Source of the DNA: Halobacillus salinarum
GTDB taxonomy: Bacteria > Bacillota > Bacilli > Bacillales > Halobacillaceae
Direction: 5' to 3'
NCBI RefSeq assembly: GCF_022919095.1
Contig: NZ_CP095073.1
Coordinates: forward strand, 930,001-994,000
Length of the DNA: 64,000 bases
Notes under the pieces: model-generated
Database searches by the model: none
Seen by the model: the letters and a program-made list of their open reading frames with translations, nothing else
What the model was told of the DNA's origin: nothing
Made by a program: the position numbers and the translations under genes
Shown: piece by piece, positions 1-9,493 of the stretch
Layout of the letters: each line of letters begins with the position of its first letter
Numbering within the stretch: position 1 is the stretch's first letter

Positions 1-212
1 ACGTAGTCTGCAATCCGGATATCCTTCGTACGCGCAAGAGAAGCAAGCTCGCCTGCATCAATAGCTGTAGTCCCTCGTGTATCCAGCATTTGTACATCAT
101 CCTTGGCCATTTCCAATTGCATAAATACGAAAATAATAGCGATGACAAACAGCACTACCGTTGCGATAAATGCTGTTCCGTATTTCCACCCAATGCTAAG
201 ATTTTTCCACAT
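1..212 (-). CDS. Methyl-accepting chemotaxis protein, N-terminal part (runs off the window)
   Basis: Reading leftwards from an ATG at 212-210, the 70 visible residues begin MWKNLSIGWKYGTAF and contain one N-terminal membrane helix (about residues 12-31). The following segment has the pattern ELASLARTKDIRIADY, typical of the sensory domain start in Bacillus methyl-accepting chemotaxis receptors. A GGGGAG ribosome binding site lies just before the start. The HAMP and signalling domains would lie outside the window, so the ligand and class cannot be judged. It is transcribed divergently from the oxidase operon. Confidence 0.7.
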   Translation of the reverse strand, partial: MWKNLSIGWKYGTAFIATVVLFVIAIIFVFMQLEMAKDDVQMLDTRGTTAIDAGELASLARTKDIRIADY

Positions 213-364
213 AATTCTCCCCTAATCTTTGAAAGCATAGTCTACATTTCTCTATTCTATTTATCGACCAAAAATTTCAATTCTTTACAACGTTTCAAAG
301 CTGGGAAAAAGGGCTAATTAACTATAGAGAAATAATCACAAACTGACGAAGGGGTTGCCGTAGA

Positions 365-1072
365 ATGAGATGCCTTCGATTCGTGCCGCTTATCGTGCTT
401 GTAACACTTCTGAGCGGCTGCCAAATACGTGTGTTGAATCCGGCTAGTGATACCGCACAAACCCAGTCTAATCTCATTTACTTAAGCTTTGGACTAATGA
501 TGCTTGTATTAATTGTGGTCATTATTTTATTTACGCGTTTTGTTTATAAATACCGGGAAACGGGAGAAAGAATAGGCTGCATACCCGGAGATAAAAAAGA
601 GAACAAACTGTATGAAATCATATGGACGGTACTCCCTGTACTTTTGCTGGTTGTTCTTGCGGTCCCAACGGTGAAAGCAACCTACGACCTTACGTATAAA
701 TCAGCGGCCGGGGAAGGATTTAAACAGGATGCGGTCAATGTTCAAGTAGAAGCCCGGCAGTTTGCCTGGACATTTACATATGAAAATGGGAAAAAGTCAC
801 ACACTGAGCTTGTCCTCCCTGTAGATAAAAAAGCAGCATTGACGATTTCCTCTGTCGACGTGGTTCATTCCTTTTGGGTGCCGAGGCTCGGCGGAAAGAT
901 GGACGCGATTCCCGGCAAAAAAACACACTTAGCCTTCGTTCCAAATAAACAAGGGACGTATCAAGGGAAATGTGCGGAGTTCTGTGGATCCGGGCACGCA
1001 ACGATGCGTTTTAAAGCCCGGGTTGTCAGTGAAGATGAATACGAAAAATGGCTGAGAACAGAGGGGGAATGA
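365..1072 (+). CDS. ctaC: Cytochrome c oxidase subunit II (CuA subunit), lipoprotein
   Basis: This is the electron-entry subunit of a heme-copper terminal oxidase; it passes electrons from cytochrome c to the catalytic subunit. The 235-residue protein has a lipobox (LLSGC, Cys19), two membrane helices (about 37-58 and 84-103) and a periplasm-side cupredoxin domain. A complete CuA site is visible: His168 in VVHSFW, then CAEFCGSGHATM with Cys203, Glu205, Cys207, His211 and Met214. Intact CuA ligands argue for a cytochrome c oxidase rather than a quinol oxidase. There is no C-terminal cytochrome c domain, so it is shorter than the caa3-type CtaC of B. subtilis. First gene of ctaC-ctaD-ctaE. Confidence 0.92.
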   Translation: MRCLRFVPLIVLVTLLSGCQIRVLNPASDTAQTQSNLIYLSFGLMMLVLIVVIILFTRFVYKYRETGERIGCIPGDKKENKLYEIIWTVLPVLLLVVLAVPTVKATYDLTYKSAAGEGFKQDAVNVQVEARQFAWTFTYENGKKSHTELVLPVDKKAALTISSVDVVHSFWVPRLGGKMDAIPGKKTHLAFVPNKQGTYQGKCAEFCGSGHATMRFKARVVSEDEYEKWLRTEGE

Positions 1073-1075
1073 ACG

Positions 1076-2983
1076 ATGCATATACCTAAGGTTGGATTTG
1101 TGCCTTCAGATATTATTTTTTCCTGGATTGTGATGATACTTGGAAGCGCAGTTCTCTTGTGGTTGCTTACGAAAAATAATGTATGGCCGGTCATCTTTGA
1201 CTATTTAAGGACGACCAACCACAGAAAAATCGGTACCATGTACATTCTCTTATGTACGCTGTTTTTCTTCAGGGCAGGTATGGATGCCATGATTATCCGA
1301 ACACAGCTTGCCGTACCGGATAATGAATTCTGGGTCTTTCAAGCAGATAAATACAATGAAGTCTTCACTACCCACGGCACTGCCATGATCTTCTTTGTGG
1401 CCACTCCCTTCCTGCTGGGGCTGATGAATGTGGCTGTTCCGCTGCAAATCGGTGCAAACGATCTTGCCTTTCCATTTTTAAATGCCGTCAGTTTCTGGCT
1501 GTTTGCATCCGGGGCGATCATCTTTAATATCGCCTTTTTCATGAATGCCGCTCCAAATGCCGGCTGGACCGCGTACACGCCGCTTTCCAACGATTCATTT
1601 ACAACCGGAGTGAACAACAATTATTACATATTCGCCCTGCAGGTAGGGGGACTCGGGACGATCTTAACGGCGCTTAATATGATTGTTACGATCATCAGGC
1701 TGAGAGCTCCGGGAATGAAATGGACACGCCTGCCACTGTTTTCCTGGTCGGCTCTTATTACAAGTGTCCTCATCATGATTGCCTTTCCCGTTTTGACGAT
1801 CGCTCTAGCGCTCTTGATGTTTGACCGCTACTTCGGTACTTCCTTTTTTTCCGGAGGAATGGGGTCGACGATTTACTGGCAGCACTTGTTCTGGATTTTC
1901 GGCCATCCAGAAGTGTACATTCTCATTCTGCCAGCCTTCGGGGTTTTTTCGGATGTCATTTCTACTTTTTCAAAAAAGCGGGTATATGGGTATACATCGA
2001 TGGTTTTTGCGCTTGCGATTATAGGTCTTTTAGGTTTTATGGTATGGGCGCACCATATGTTTACCGTAGGCTTAGGAGCTTTCGCTAATACGTTCTTTGC
2101 CATTACGACGATGATGATTGCCGTCCCAACCGGAGTGAAAATATTCAACTGGCTGTTTACGATGAGGGACGGGGTCATCCGGATGTCGACGCCTATGCTG
2201 TTTGCCTTGGGATTCATCCCTACGTTTGTCATGGGCGGAGTAACCGGTGTCATGCTTGCTTCTGCTGCTGCGGACTTTCAATATCATGATACTTATTTTG
2301 TCGTTGCACACTTTCACTACGTCATGGTCGGAGGGACGATTATGGGGGTCTTTGCCGGCATTTACTATTGGTATCCGAAGATGACTGGAAAAATGCTTAA
2401 CGAAAAATTAGGCAAGTGGCACTTCTGGCTGTTTTTAATTGGCTTTCACGTCACTTTTCTGCCGCAGCATTTTGCCGGACTGAATGGCATGCCGCGGCGG
2501 GTGTTCACCTATACCCCTGAAGACGATATCTTTATCTACAACTTCATAAGTACAATTGGAGCCTACATTATGGCGTTCAGCATGCTGTTTTTCGTTTGGA
2601 ATATTTACAAAACCCAGCGCTGCGGAACTAAGGTAGTGGGCGATCCTTGGGACGGGCGCACCTTGGAATGGTCCGTCGCATCGCCGCCACCGGAGCATCC
2701 TTTTGACCCGATGCCGCAGGTGAGCTCCATTGATAATTTCTGGTACCACAAATTGAACAAGGTTCCTTTAAAAACAGCGGAACATCCGCGTCCTTCGCCG
2801 ATCTCAGTAGAAACGTACAAGCCGGTTCTCATTGGATTGACGATGATTTTGTTCAGCATTGCCTTTGTTTACAGTTGGTTTTGGCTTGTTGTGATCTTAG
2901 GAGCTGTCAGTCTCGCATTCTTCGTTATCAGGACGTTTACAGATGAGAGAAAGCCCGTGTATGAGAAGGAGGAAGAATCATGA
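1076..2983 (+). CDS. ctaD: Cytochrome c oxidase subunit I
   Basis: Catalytic subunit (635 residues) holding heme a and the heme a3-CuB centre, where O2 is reduced and protons are pumped. Visible signatures are THGTAMIFF (heme a His), FGHPEVY (CuB His, and the Glu of A1-type oxidases), WAHHMFT (two CuB His) and VVAHFHYVM (heme a3 and heme a His). PTGVKIF carries the K-channel Lys. Additional hydrophobic helices flank the 12-helix core at both ends, as in other Bacillus CtaD proteins. It starts 3 bases after ctaC and overlaps ctaE by 4 bases (ATGA), so the three subunits are translationally coupled. Confidence 0.95.
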   Translation: MHIPKVGFVPSDIIFSWIVMILGSAVLLWLLTKNNVWPVIFDYLRTTNHRKIGTMYILLCTLFFFRAGMDAMIIRTQLAVPDNEFWVFQADKYNEVFTTHGTAMIFFVATPFLLGLMNVAVPLQIGANDLAFPFLNAVSFWLFASGAIIFNIAFFMNAAPNAGWTAYTPLSNDSFTTGVNNNYYIFALQVGGLGTILTALNMIVTIIRLRAPGMKWTRLPLFSWSALITSVLIMIAFPVLTIALALLMFDRYFGTSFFSGGMGSTIYWQHLFWIFGHPEVYILILPAFGVFSDVISTFSKKRVYGYTSMVFALAIIGLLGFMVWAHHMFTVGLGAFANTFFAITTMMIAVPTGVKIFNWLFTMRDGVIRMSTPMLFALGFIPTFVMGGVTGVMLASAAADFQYHDTYFVVAHFHYVMVGGTIMGVFAGIYYWYPKMTGKMLNEKLGKWHFWLFLIGFHVTFLPQHFAGLNGMPRRVFTYTPEDDIFIYNFISTIGAYIMAFSMLFFVWNIYKTQRCGTKVVGDPWDGRTLEWSVASPPPEHPFDPMPQVSSIDNFWYHKLNKVPLKTAEHPRPSPISVETYKPVLIGLTMILFSIAFVYSWFWLVVILGAVSLAFFVIRTFTDERKPVYEKEEES

Positions 2984-3555
2984 AGCAGCTCGCGTCTGAA
3001 GCTTTATTTCAGGATAAACGGCTAGGATTCTTCCTCTATCTTGCCGTTGAAGCGATTATGTTTTCCACTCTATTTGCTACGTATGTCATTTTTACTCCAG
3101 GAAAGAGCGGAGCGACGCCTACGGAGGTTTTCGAGCTGCGAGAAGTCATTCTTACTTCCGCATGCCTGCTTCCAAGTAGTGCGACACTGTTAATCTCTGA
3201 AAGCGGCTTAAAGGATGGGAAGCGGTGGAAGATCTGGCTTGGGCTTGCTATGACCTTTATCCTTGGCGCTGTCTTTCTTGGACTGGAAGTTCATGAATTT
3301 TATAAATATGCCCATGACGGCTACACGATCAGCATGAATAATTTTCTTGCTTCCTTTTATGTGCTCGTTGGGCTTCATGCTTCCCACGTCACCTTCGGCC
3401 TGGTGTGGATGATTTTATTAATGCTTCAATTCAGGCAGAAGCTTCCGCGTGCTTTGTTTGTGGAAAAGCATAAGATCTTTAATTACTACTGGCACTTTGT
3501 AGATGTCATCTGGGTGTTTATCGTATTGATTGTTTATAGTCCATATGTATTCTAG
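2980..3555 (+). CDS. ctaE: Cytochrome c oxidase subunit III
   Basis: A 191-residue membrane subunit with five predicted helices, the size expected for bacterial CtaE. Subunit III hallmarks are EVHEFYKY, LHASHVTFG and YYWHFVDVIWVFIV near the C terminus. It stabilises subunit I. The start codon overlaps the ctaD stop (ATGA). No subunit IV (ctaF) gene follows; instead a YerD-type gene starts 12 bases downstream. Assembly genes such as ctaA and ctaB are not in the window. Confidence 0.92.
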   Translation: MKQLASEALFQDKRLGFFLYLAVEAIMFSTLFATYVIFTPGKSGATPTEVFELREVILTSACLLPSSATLLISESGLKDGKRWKIWLGLAMTFILGAVFLGLEVHEFYKYAHDGYTISMNNFLASFYVLVGLHASHVTFGLVWMILLMLQFRQKLPRALFVEKHKIFNYYWHFVDVIWVFIVLIVYSPYVF

Positions 3556-3567
3556 GAGGTTCTTTAC

Positions 3568-5151
3568 ATGGTACAAACAACTTTAATGACCTTAGTCACT
3601 CTTTTATTAATTCTTGTGATCGTTGTTCCTCTGATCCTTGTTCTGCGCTTGTATTTTCACGATAAGCAGCAGAGAGAGCATTCGGTTCTGCGCAACTTTC
3701 CGGTTTTAGGTAAAGCAAGATACATCCTTGAGAAAATGGGGCCGGAGCTCAGACAGTATTTGTTTAATAATGATAACGAGGGGAAGCCATTCACCCGGAG
3801 GGAATTTGTCTTCGTTAACGTAGCGGGCAAATACAACAGCCGGATGATTGGGTATGGTTCTGAGCGTGATTTTGAAAAAGACGGCTATTACGTATCCAAT
3901 TCCATGTTCCCGACGCACAGGGAAGAATTAAAAATTCTCCAGGAGCCAAAAGTAAAAACAAAGCTCTATCAAGTGGATGAAGATAAATTATTCGCCCGGA
4001 AAGAACACAGGGAAGATGCGGAAATTGATCCCTATCTGCTCACGGAAGAGAATCGGATAACTCTCGGTAAGGATACCGTGAGACATCCCTTTACGGTAAG
4101 CGGGCTGATCGGGCAGTCTGCCATGAGTTTCGGCTCTTTAGGCGACCATGCGATCACCGCTCTGTCTAAAGGATTAGGCATGGCAGGAGGGACGTGGATG
4201 AACACAGGCGAAGGCAGTCTCTCGCCCTACCATCTCAAGGGAGGTGTCGATGTCATCATGCAAATTGGCCCTGGGCTGTTTGGGGTGCGGACAAAGGATG
4301 GAGAGTTCTCCTGGGAAGAATTTAAGCAGAAATCGGAGATTGAGCAAGTCAAAGCCTTTGAGCTTAAGCTTGGTCAAGGAGCCAAAACCCGCGGCGGCCA
4401 TGTTGATGGAAAAAAGGTCACCGAAGAAATTGCCGAGATCCGGGATGTAGAGCCCTATCAGGATATTGACAGCCCGAATCGGTTCCGCCAGTTTGATTCC
4501 GTAAAGGAAATGCTCACGTTTATCCAGGAGCTTCGTGAAGTGGGCGGCAAGCCGGTAGGGATCAAAATTGTCGTCGGCAATGAGGAAGAAGTGGAAAATA
4601 TGATAAGGGTGATGAGCGAAGAGCAGTTGGTCCCTGATTTCATCACAGTAGATGGAGGCAATGGAGGGACGGGCGCGTCTTATTTTGAGCTTGCTTCCGG
4701 CGTCGGACTCCCGACCTTTGCAGCGCTGCCGCTCGTGCACGACTTGCTCTGTAAGTATGATCTGCGCGAGCGCACTCACATCATTGCTTCCGGACAGCTT
4801 ATTACTCCTGACAAAATAGCAATGGCGCTTGCCCTCGGGGCGGATATGGTAAATATCGCCCGCGGATTTATGATGACTGTCGGCTGCATCATGGCTGAAG
4901 TGTGCCATACGAATAACTGCCCGGTCGGCGTTGCTACCACGGACCCAGATCTGCAGAAGGCACTGGATATCGAAGAAAAGAAATACCGCACCTGCAACTA
5001 TGTCGTCTCTTTACGTGAAGGGTTGTTTAATATGGCGGCTGCGGCAGGGATCGACAGTCCCACTAAATTTGAACGCAAGCATATCCGCTATAAAGAAGCC
5101 TTGAGTAAAGTGTTAACCTTTGAGGAGCACAACAAAAAAGCGGTCCATTAA
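3568..5151 (+). CDS. yerD: FMN-binding glutamate synthase-like protein (YerD family)
   Basis: A 527-residue protein with one N-terminal membrane helix (about 5-27) and a large domain matching the FMN/Fe-S domain of the glutamate synthase large subunit. Visible features are the GQSAMSFGSLGDHA segment, the FMN-binding stretch TVDGGNGGTGASYF and the Cys-containing segment EVCHTNNCPVGVATTD. The glutaminase domain is missing, so it is not a complete GOGAT; the substrate of the YerD family is not established. The gene starts 12 bases after ctaE with a good Shine-Dalgarno (AGGAGG), so it is probably the fourth gene of the oxidase operon. Confidence 0.85.
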   Translation: MVQTTLMTLVTLLLILVIVVPLILVLRLYFHDKQQREHSVLRNFPVLGKARYILEKMGPELRQYLFNNDNEGKPFTRREFVFVNVAGKYNSRMIGYGSERDFEKDGYYVSNSMFPTHREELKILQEPKVKTKLYQVDEDKLFARKEHREDAEIDPYLLTEENRITLGKDTVRHPFTVSGLIGQSAMSFGSLGDHAITALSKGLGMAGGTWMNTGEGSLSPYHLKGGVDVIMQIGPGLFGVRTKDGEFSWEEFKQKSEIEQVKAFELKLGQGAKTRGGHVDGKKVTEEIAEIRDVEPYQDIDSPNRFRQFDSVKEMLTFIQELREVGGKPVGIKIVVGNEEEVENMIRVMSEEQLVPDFITVDGGNGGTGASYFELASGVGLPTFAALPLVHDLLCKYDLRERTHIIASGQLITPDKIAMALALGADMVNIARGFMMTVGCIMAEVCHTNNCPVGVATTDPDLQKALDIEEKKYRTCNYVVSLREGLFNMAAAAGIDSPTKFERKHIRYKEALSKVLTFEEHNKKAVH

Positions 5152-5636
5152 CGACCGCTGAAAAGATTCTTCTCCAACCGTATTTCATCGCTGATAGGAA
5201 TCCCATTAGCAGCTATAAGAGGGATGGAAGGCTTTCGTCTTCTCGCCTCTCTTACAGCATCTGGGGAAACCTGGGTGATTCGGTAGCCTCTTTTTTGATA
5301 GAAAGCCAACGCACGGATGTTGTCATTAGTTGTCGTCAGCTGTACAAGCTCTACTCCGCGAACCTCTGCTTCCGATTCTACAAGCCTCAAAAGCTCGCTT
5401 CCAATGCCTGATCCTTCCTGAAGACTATCGAGGGACACGATCTCCAAGCTGCCGCGAGTCTCCTTGAATGTCACCAGCCCGATCAGGTCCTCGTTTATAG
5501 TTTGACAGGAAAACCCTTCCAACTCGCGAAGCTGATAAGTCTCCTGAGCCGTAAGCATCTCCAGGCTTCCCCATTGCTCTATAAAAAAAGCATTGAGTTT
5601 TTCTTCAGATACGTGTGAAATGGGCAGGTAGTTCAA
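5148..5636 (-). CDS. GNAT-family N-acetyltransferase
   Basis: A 162-residue GNAT-fold protein. The acetyl-CoA-binding region is visible at about 78-100 (LQEGSGIGSELLRLVE) and is followed by the typical ALAFYQKRGYRI motif. The start is taken as TTG at 5636 because GGAGGGG lies 7 bases upstream and no better in-frame ATG precedes it. The 3' end overlaps the yerD stop by 4 bases in convergent orientation. The substrate is unknown. Confidence 0.8.
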   Translation of the reverse strand: MNYLPISHVSEEKLNAFFIEQWGSLEMLTAQETYQLRELEGFSCQTINEDLIGLVTFKETRGSLEIVSLDSLQEGSGIGSELLRLVESEAEVRGVELVQLTTTNDNIRALAFYQKRGYRITQVSPDAVREARRRKPSIPLIAANGIPISDEIRLEKNLFSGR

Positions 5637-5649
5637 TTTCCGTCCCCTC

Positions 5650-6884
5650 CTATATAAACGACCAATTTTCCGGCTTTACTGGATTTGAGAAAACCCGTTT
5701 GGCTGCTTCGACCCGCTCCCCGGAAGCCTCAGCTTTACCTAGGAACAGCAGCTCCTCTAACGTGACACATCCCATGAAAAGAGAAGAAAGTTCGGCTACA
5801 TCGAGTTTTATAGATGCATCAGCTTCGTATCCTTCAACGAATTGGGTGCCTGAACCGGAGAAGTGCACGGCGTAATCCGATGGTTTCTCATCCATAAACG
5901 AATCAGAGACTTCAAAGGCGATGGTTAAATCGTCTGTGCTGAATGAATAATCTTTCAAGTAGTTCAGAAACAAAGGAAAGTCGACAATGCGGTACATGAC
6001 TCCTGTTCCTCTGCGGTGGGTTTCATGGTAAATGTTAAAGATCAGGTCATGGTTCGTACGGCGGGGATCATCCAGTAAAAATGCAAACGTGTCATGAAAA
6101 GTCGGAAAGACAATATTTTTTACCTGGTCCTTCTGGTTATGAAGGAAATTAATCAACGCTTGAAAGGCTTCTGTTGAGTTGGCACACCAGTTGGTCACAT
6201 GAAGGTTGTGCTGCAGGAAAGAGTCTCCATGCGCCTGCTTCATTTGAAAACTCATGTATCCTTCTAGTTCGCCAGCTAAATAAACACCGATGGTCTCGGT
6301 ATCCTCCATTTTAAGAAACCGAAATTCATAGTCCTGCTTATGGCAGGCGCCGTGTGTGCTTTCTGCCCATCTTTTATAGCAGTCTTTGACTCGGGGGAGG
6401 TCTTTGTCAGATAATGCTGCTGCTCGTTCAGCATCCTTGAAGAAAGGAAGCTGTGCAGGAGCGAAGTGAAAGACATTCAGCTGTGGACCGAATCCAAACC
6501 CCATTCGTCGGTAAAAGTCTGGTTTGAAAGGGTAGAGGTGAGTGAGTGGGCAGTTTTTATCAACCGCCTCTTTTAGAAAATGCTGAAGCAGCTGCTTCGC
6601 AAGTCCTTGTTTTTTATAGGGGAGGTCGACGGCTACGGTTCCGATGCCGAGCGTCGGAATTGTCCGGCCATAAACGTTCATCGGGAGGGAGTAATGGATG
6701 CTCCCCCGGCCAGTTTGTTTTCGTCATAAATCCCAAAGTGTGCAACGTTTGGTTCTTTGTCCATTGTTTGGCGGTGCTCCGTGTAGCGCTTTTTCGCTTC
6801 TTTTGATGTCAGTTTCATGCCGGGATAGCAATGGCTCGATATTTCGGTAAAAGGTTCAAATGCGTTCATTCTTCGTATTTGCAT
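5650..6884 (-). pseudogene. Eis-like GNAT acetyltransferase, split by a -1 frameshift
   Basis: Two reading frames together make one Eis-type acetyltransferase of about 411 residues: an N-terminal GNAT domain and a C-terminal sterol-carrier-like domain ending PVKPENWSFI. The first part starts with ATG at 6884 (GAGGAG upstream) and stops near 6678 after LAGGASITPSR. The second frame continues with SIHYSLPMNVYGRTIP, the usual family sequence. Adding one base to the five-C run at 6703-6707 joins the frames as LAGGSIHYSLPMNVYG. Either the gene is inactive or phase-variable, or the assembly lacks one base. The rest looks intact (for example YKKQGLAKQLLQHFL). Confidence 0.8.
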
Positions 6885-7112
6885 TCAATCATCTCCTCTT
6901 CAGGCATCTGCTATTTTATTGTAGTCAAACGAAGGAAGAATAGAAACCGATTTTATTCAAGAGGATGGAAAGGAAGGATAAGAATTCAAGCTTTAAGGGG
7001 ATCGGTTTTGTTGTAAATAAATTGAAATTTCTGAATGCATCTCGTCTCTTTACATAATCTATGGTATGCTGAGGAATATTTAAAAGGAAGTTTGAAAGGA
7101 GATGAGAAGGAT

Positions 7113-8453
7113 ATGGCAAGAGAAAAGTGGGGCTCCAAGCTTGGATTTATGCTGGCTGCAATGGGGTCTGCTGTCGGACTGGGCAATATTTGGCGTTTCT
7201 CTTTCGTAGCGGGCAACAATGGAGGAGGCGCCTTTTTACTCTTATATTTACTATGTGTCATTATTATCGGAGTACCCCTATTATTAACGGAAGTAAGTAT
7301 CGGACGCAAGGCAGAAAGCGACGTCGTCGGCTCATTTAAAAAACTCTCGCCTGGAACGCCATGGTTTTTAACCGGTTTTTTTGGCGTATTGAGTGCTTTT
7401 CTAATTTTAAGTTTTTATGCGGTAGTCGCCGGCTGGTCGATTTATTATTTCTGGGAATATGTGAGCGGCCAGTTTTTCGTAGAACCAGCGGAAGGGTATG
7501 CCGGGGCATTTGGAGGATTTACGGCTCATGCGTGGCATCCGCTTTTATGGACAGCGCTTTTTATGATTTTGACGATTGTCATTGTCTACAGTGGAGTGAA
7601 AAAAGGAATTGAGGCTGCGAATAAAATATTTATGCCGCTTCTTGCTATCATATTAATTATACTGGCATTTTACAGCATATCTTTGGAAGGTGCTGTAGAA
7701 GGTGTGCGATTTTTATTTCAACCGAATTGGGAGGCGCTTAAAGAGCCGTCGATCTATATTGCGGCCCTCGGCCAGGCCTTTTTCTCCTTAAGCTTAGGAA
7801 TGGGGGCTATGCTCACGTACGGAAGCTATTTGACGAAAGAGAATAAACTGCCGAGCGCTGCGCTTGGGATCGGGCTTATGGATACCTTCTTTGCGGTTAT
7901 TTCCGGTCTTGTCATCTTTCCGGCCGTCTTTGCCTTTGGAATTGATCCGAGTTCAGGGCCGCCGCTTGTTTTTATTACTTTGCCGAGTATTTTTGAGCAA
8001 ATGCCGATGGGCGGCATCATTGGCATCGTATTCTTTTTTGCTCTTATTCTGGCAGCCTTATCGTCTTCTGTATCGATTCTCGAAGTTCCCACGGCCTACT
8101 TTATGCGGGTTTTCCATTGGTCACGCCGGTTTACGAGTATATTGATGGGAACGATTATGTTTGCACTTGGGATTACCGTATCGCTGGGATTTGGCATGTG
8201 GGCAGATGTGACACCGATTGGGGAGCGGAATATTCTGGATTCCATGGACTATGTCGCTTCTAATATTCTGCTTCCGCTTGGCGGTCTAGCTATGGCGCTT
8301 TTTGCCGGCTGGTATTTCAAGAAATCAGAAGCACTTGAGGCAACTGATTTAACTCACTCAGCGATTATAGGAAATATTTGGTACACGATCGTGAAATTTT
8401 TGGCACCAATCATCATTGTGCTCATCTTTTTAAATAAGCTGGGAGTCATTTAA
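7113..8453 (+). CDS. Sodium-dependent transporter of the NSS/SNF family
   Basis: A 446-residue polytopic membrane protein of the neurotransmitter:sodium symporter family, which uses the sodium gradient to import amino acids or related solutes. The N terminus shows the sodium-site signature GSAVGLGNIWRFSF, followed by about 11 further helices. The ATG at 7113 is preferred over the upstream in-frame ATG at 7035 because AAAGGAGA lies about 10 bases before it and the family starts at this point (MAREKWGSK). The substrate cannot be told from sequence. A strong hairpin terminator follows at 8532. Confidence 0.88.
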   Translation: MAREKWGSKLGFMLAAMGSAVGLGNIWRFSFVAGNNGGGAFLLLYLLCVIIIGVPLLLTEVSIGRKAESDVVGSFKKLSPGTPWFLTGFFGVLSAFLILSFYAVVAGWSIYYFWEYVSGQFFVEPAEGYAGAFGGFTAHAWHPLLWTALFMILTIVIVYSGVKKGIEAANKIFMPLLAIILIILAFYSISLEGAVEGVRFLFQPNWEALKEPSIYIAALGQAFFSLSLGMGAMLTYGSYLTKENKLPSAALGIGLMDTFFAVISGLVIFPAVFAFGIDPSSGPPLVFITLPSIFEQMPMGGIIGIVFFFALILAALSSSVSILEVPTAYFMRVFHWSRRFTSILMGTIMFALGITVSLGFGMWADVTPIGERNILDSMDYVASNILLPLGGLAMALFAGWYFKKSEALEATDLTHSAIIGNIWYTIVKFLAPIIIVLIFLNKLGVI

Positions 8454-8531
8454 TTAGATTACGAGTGAATGTTTTGTCCTTTAAGACGGTTCTCACAGGT
8501 GGCGACAAAAGCTTGTCAGCCCATCGAACAT

Positions 8532-8581
8532 CCGAATGATGGTGAATTCTGATTAGATTTCACCATCGTTCGGAATTTTTT
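8532..8581 (+). terminator. Rho-independent terminator of the NSS transporter gene
   Basis: A 15-bp stem (CCGAATGATGGTGAA with TTCACCATCGTTCGG) is followed by AATTTTT. Confidence 0.85.
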
Positions 8582-8740
8582 ATGTGGAGGAACACATTTG
8601 TCTGGTCAGGTGGAAATATGGATGCTACAGCAGATGTTTTTTTAATCATTTTATGAACATTCACGTAAAGAAAAGACAACTTTTAGCAGAACGTGTTAAA
8701 CTACGACAGAAGCATAAGTTTAGTAAAAGGAGTTTCTTCA

Positions 8741-9055
8741 ATGGCGATTTCGAATAAAACTGTACTTATGACAATGTCGAATGAAATACAGGAAGCCATG
8801 CTGAATCAAAGCGATGAGCAGAAAGTGCGGGAGCACGTCCGCTCCATCCGTCTGCTTGCCGATTTACTGCTGGAGCATGAACGGAGTGAGGCAGGTATTC
8901 CGGCAGCTTCATCAAAAGAGAATGGATCCTACCAGGAGCCTACGGCTGAGGAAATTCGTAAGATGATGGGGACAGACAAAGCAGAAGAGAAGTCATCCAA
9001 ACCGGACCAATTGGATGAAGATGATGCCAATGGCTCATCCATCTTTGATTTTTAA
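8741..9055 (+). CDS. ywdI: YwdI family protein (DUF5327)
   Basis: A 104-residue soluble acidic protein of the YwdI family, function unknown. It starts MAISNKTVLMTMSNEIQEAM, has a helical N-terminal half (about 1-50) and a low-complexity Glu/Asp/Ser-rich tail ending SSIFDF. ATG 8741 is chosen because AAAGGAG lies 8 bases upstream; the longer frame from 8693 lacks a ribosome binding site. It is followed 15 bases later by ywdK, as in the B. subtilis ywd cluster. Confidence 0.75.
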   Translation: MAISNKTVLMTMSNEIQEAMLNQSDEQKVREHVRSIRLLADLLLEHERSEAGIPAASSKENGSYQEPTAEEIRKMMGTDKAEEKSSKPDQLDEDDANGSSIFDF

Positions 9056-9070
9056 CAGAGGAGGAAAACG

Positions 9071-9439
9071 ATGAAGATCTTATTAATTATAGCCGCTCTG
9101 AATGGTTTGCTAGCCGTGGCACTCGGCGCCTTTGGGGCTCATGGTCTTGAAGGGAAGATTTCTGAAAAAAATCTCGACACGTGGGGCAAAGCGGTCGACT
9201 ATCAAATGTTTCATACAATGGCCCTGTTTGCGACTGCTCTATTAATGGGTAAAATTCAATCCGGTCTCATGACTGGAGCAGGGTGGGCATTTATCATCGG
9301 CATCCTTTTGTTTTCCGGAAGCTTGTACATTTACGCACCTACAGGTATCAAAACCTTTGCCATGATCACGCCTCTTGGAGGCGTAGCTTTTCTCGTGGGC
9401 TGGATTTTGCTCGGCTATGCCATTATTAAATTTCTATAA
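9071..9439 (+). CDS. ywdK: DUF423 family membrane protein
   Basis: A 122-residue protein with four membrane helices and the DUF423 signature at the N terminus: LGAFGAHGLEGKISE followed by WGKAVDYQMFHTMALF. Family function is unknown. It is the second gene after ywdI with a GAGGAGG ribosome binding site, and it ends at a bidirectional terminator. Confidence 0.88.
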   Translation: MKILLIIAALNGLLAVALGAFGAHGLEGKISEKNLDTWGKAVDYQMFHTMALFATALLMGKIQSGLMTGAGWAFIIGILLFSGSLYIYAPTGIKTFAMITPLGGVAFLVGWILLGYAIIKFL

Positions 9440-9446
9440 ATAAAAG

Positions 9447-9487
9447 AAAACTGGCTTTGAGACTTAATCTCGAAGCCAGTTTTTTTC
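9447..9487. terminator. Bidirectional terminator between ywdK and the small membrane gene
   Basis: A 14-bp stem (AACTGGCTTTGAGA with TCTCGAAGCCAGTT) has A-tracts on the left and T-tracts on the right, so it can end transcription from both sides. Confidence 0.88.
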
Positions 9488-9493
9488 GTTATA

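Noticed and set aside
90-317. 75-codon plus-strand frame at the left edge
   Set aside because: It overlaps the start of the chemotaxis receptor gene on the other strand and lacks initiation signals.
4174-4908. Long antisense open frame (244 codons) opposite the YerD-type gene
   Set aside because: It lies wholly inside a well-supported gene, lacks a ribosome binding site, and its product has no recognisable motif.
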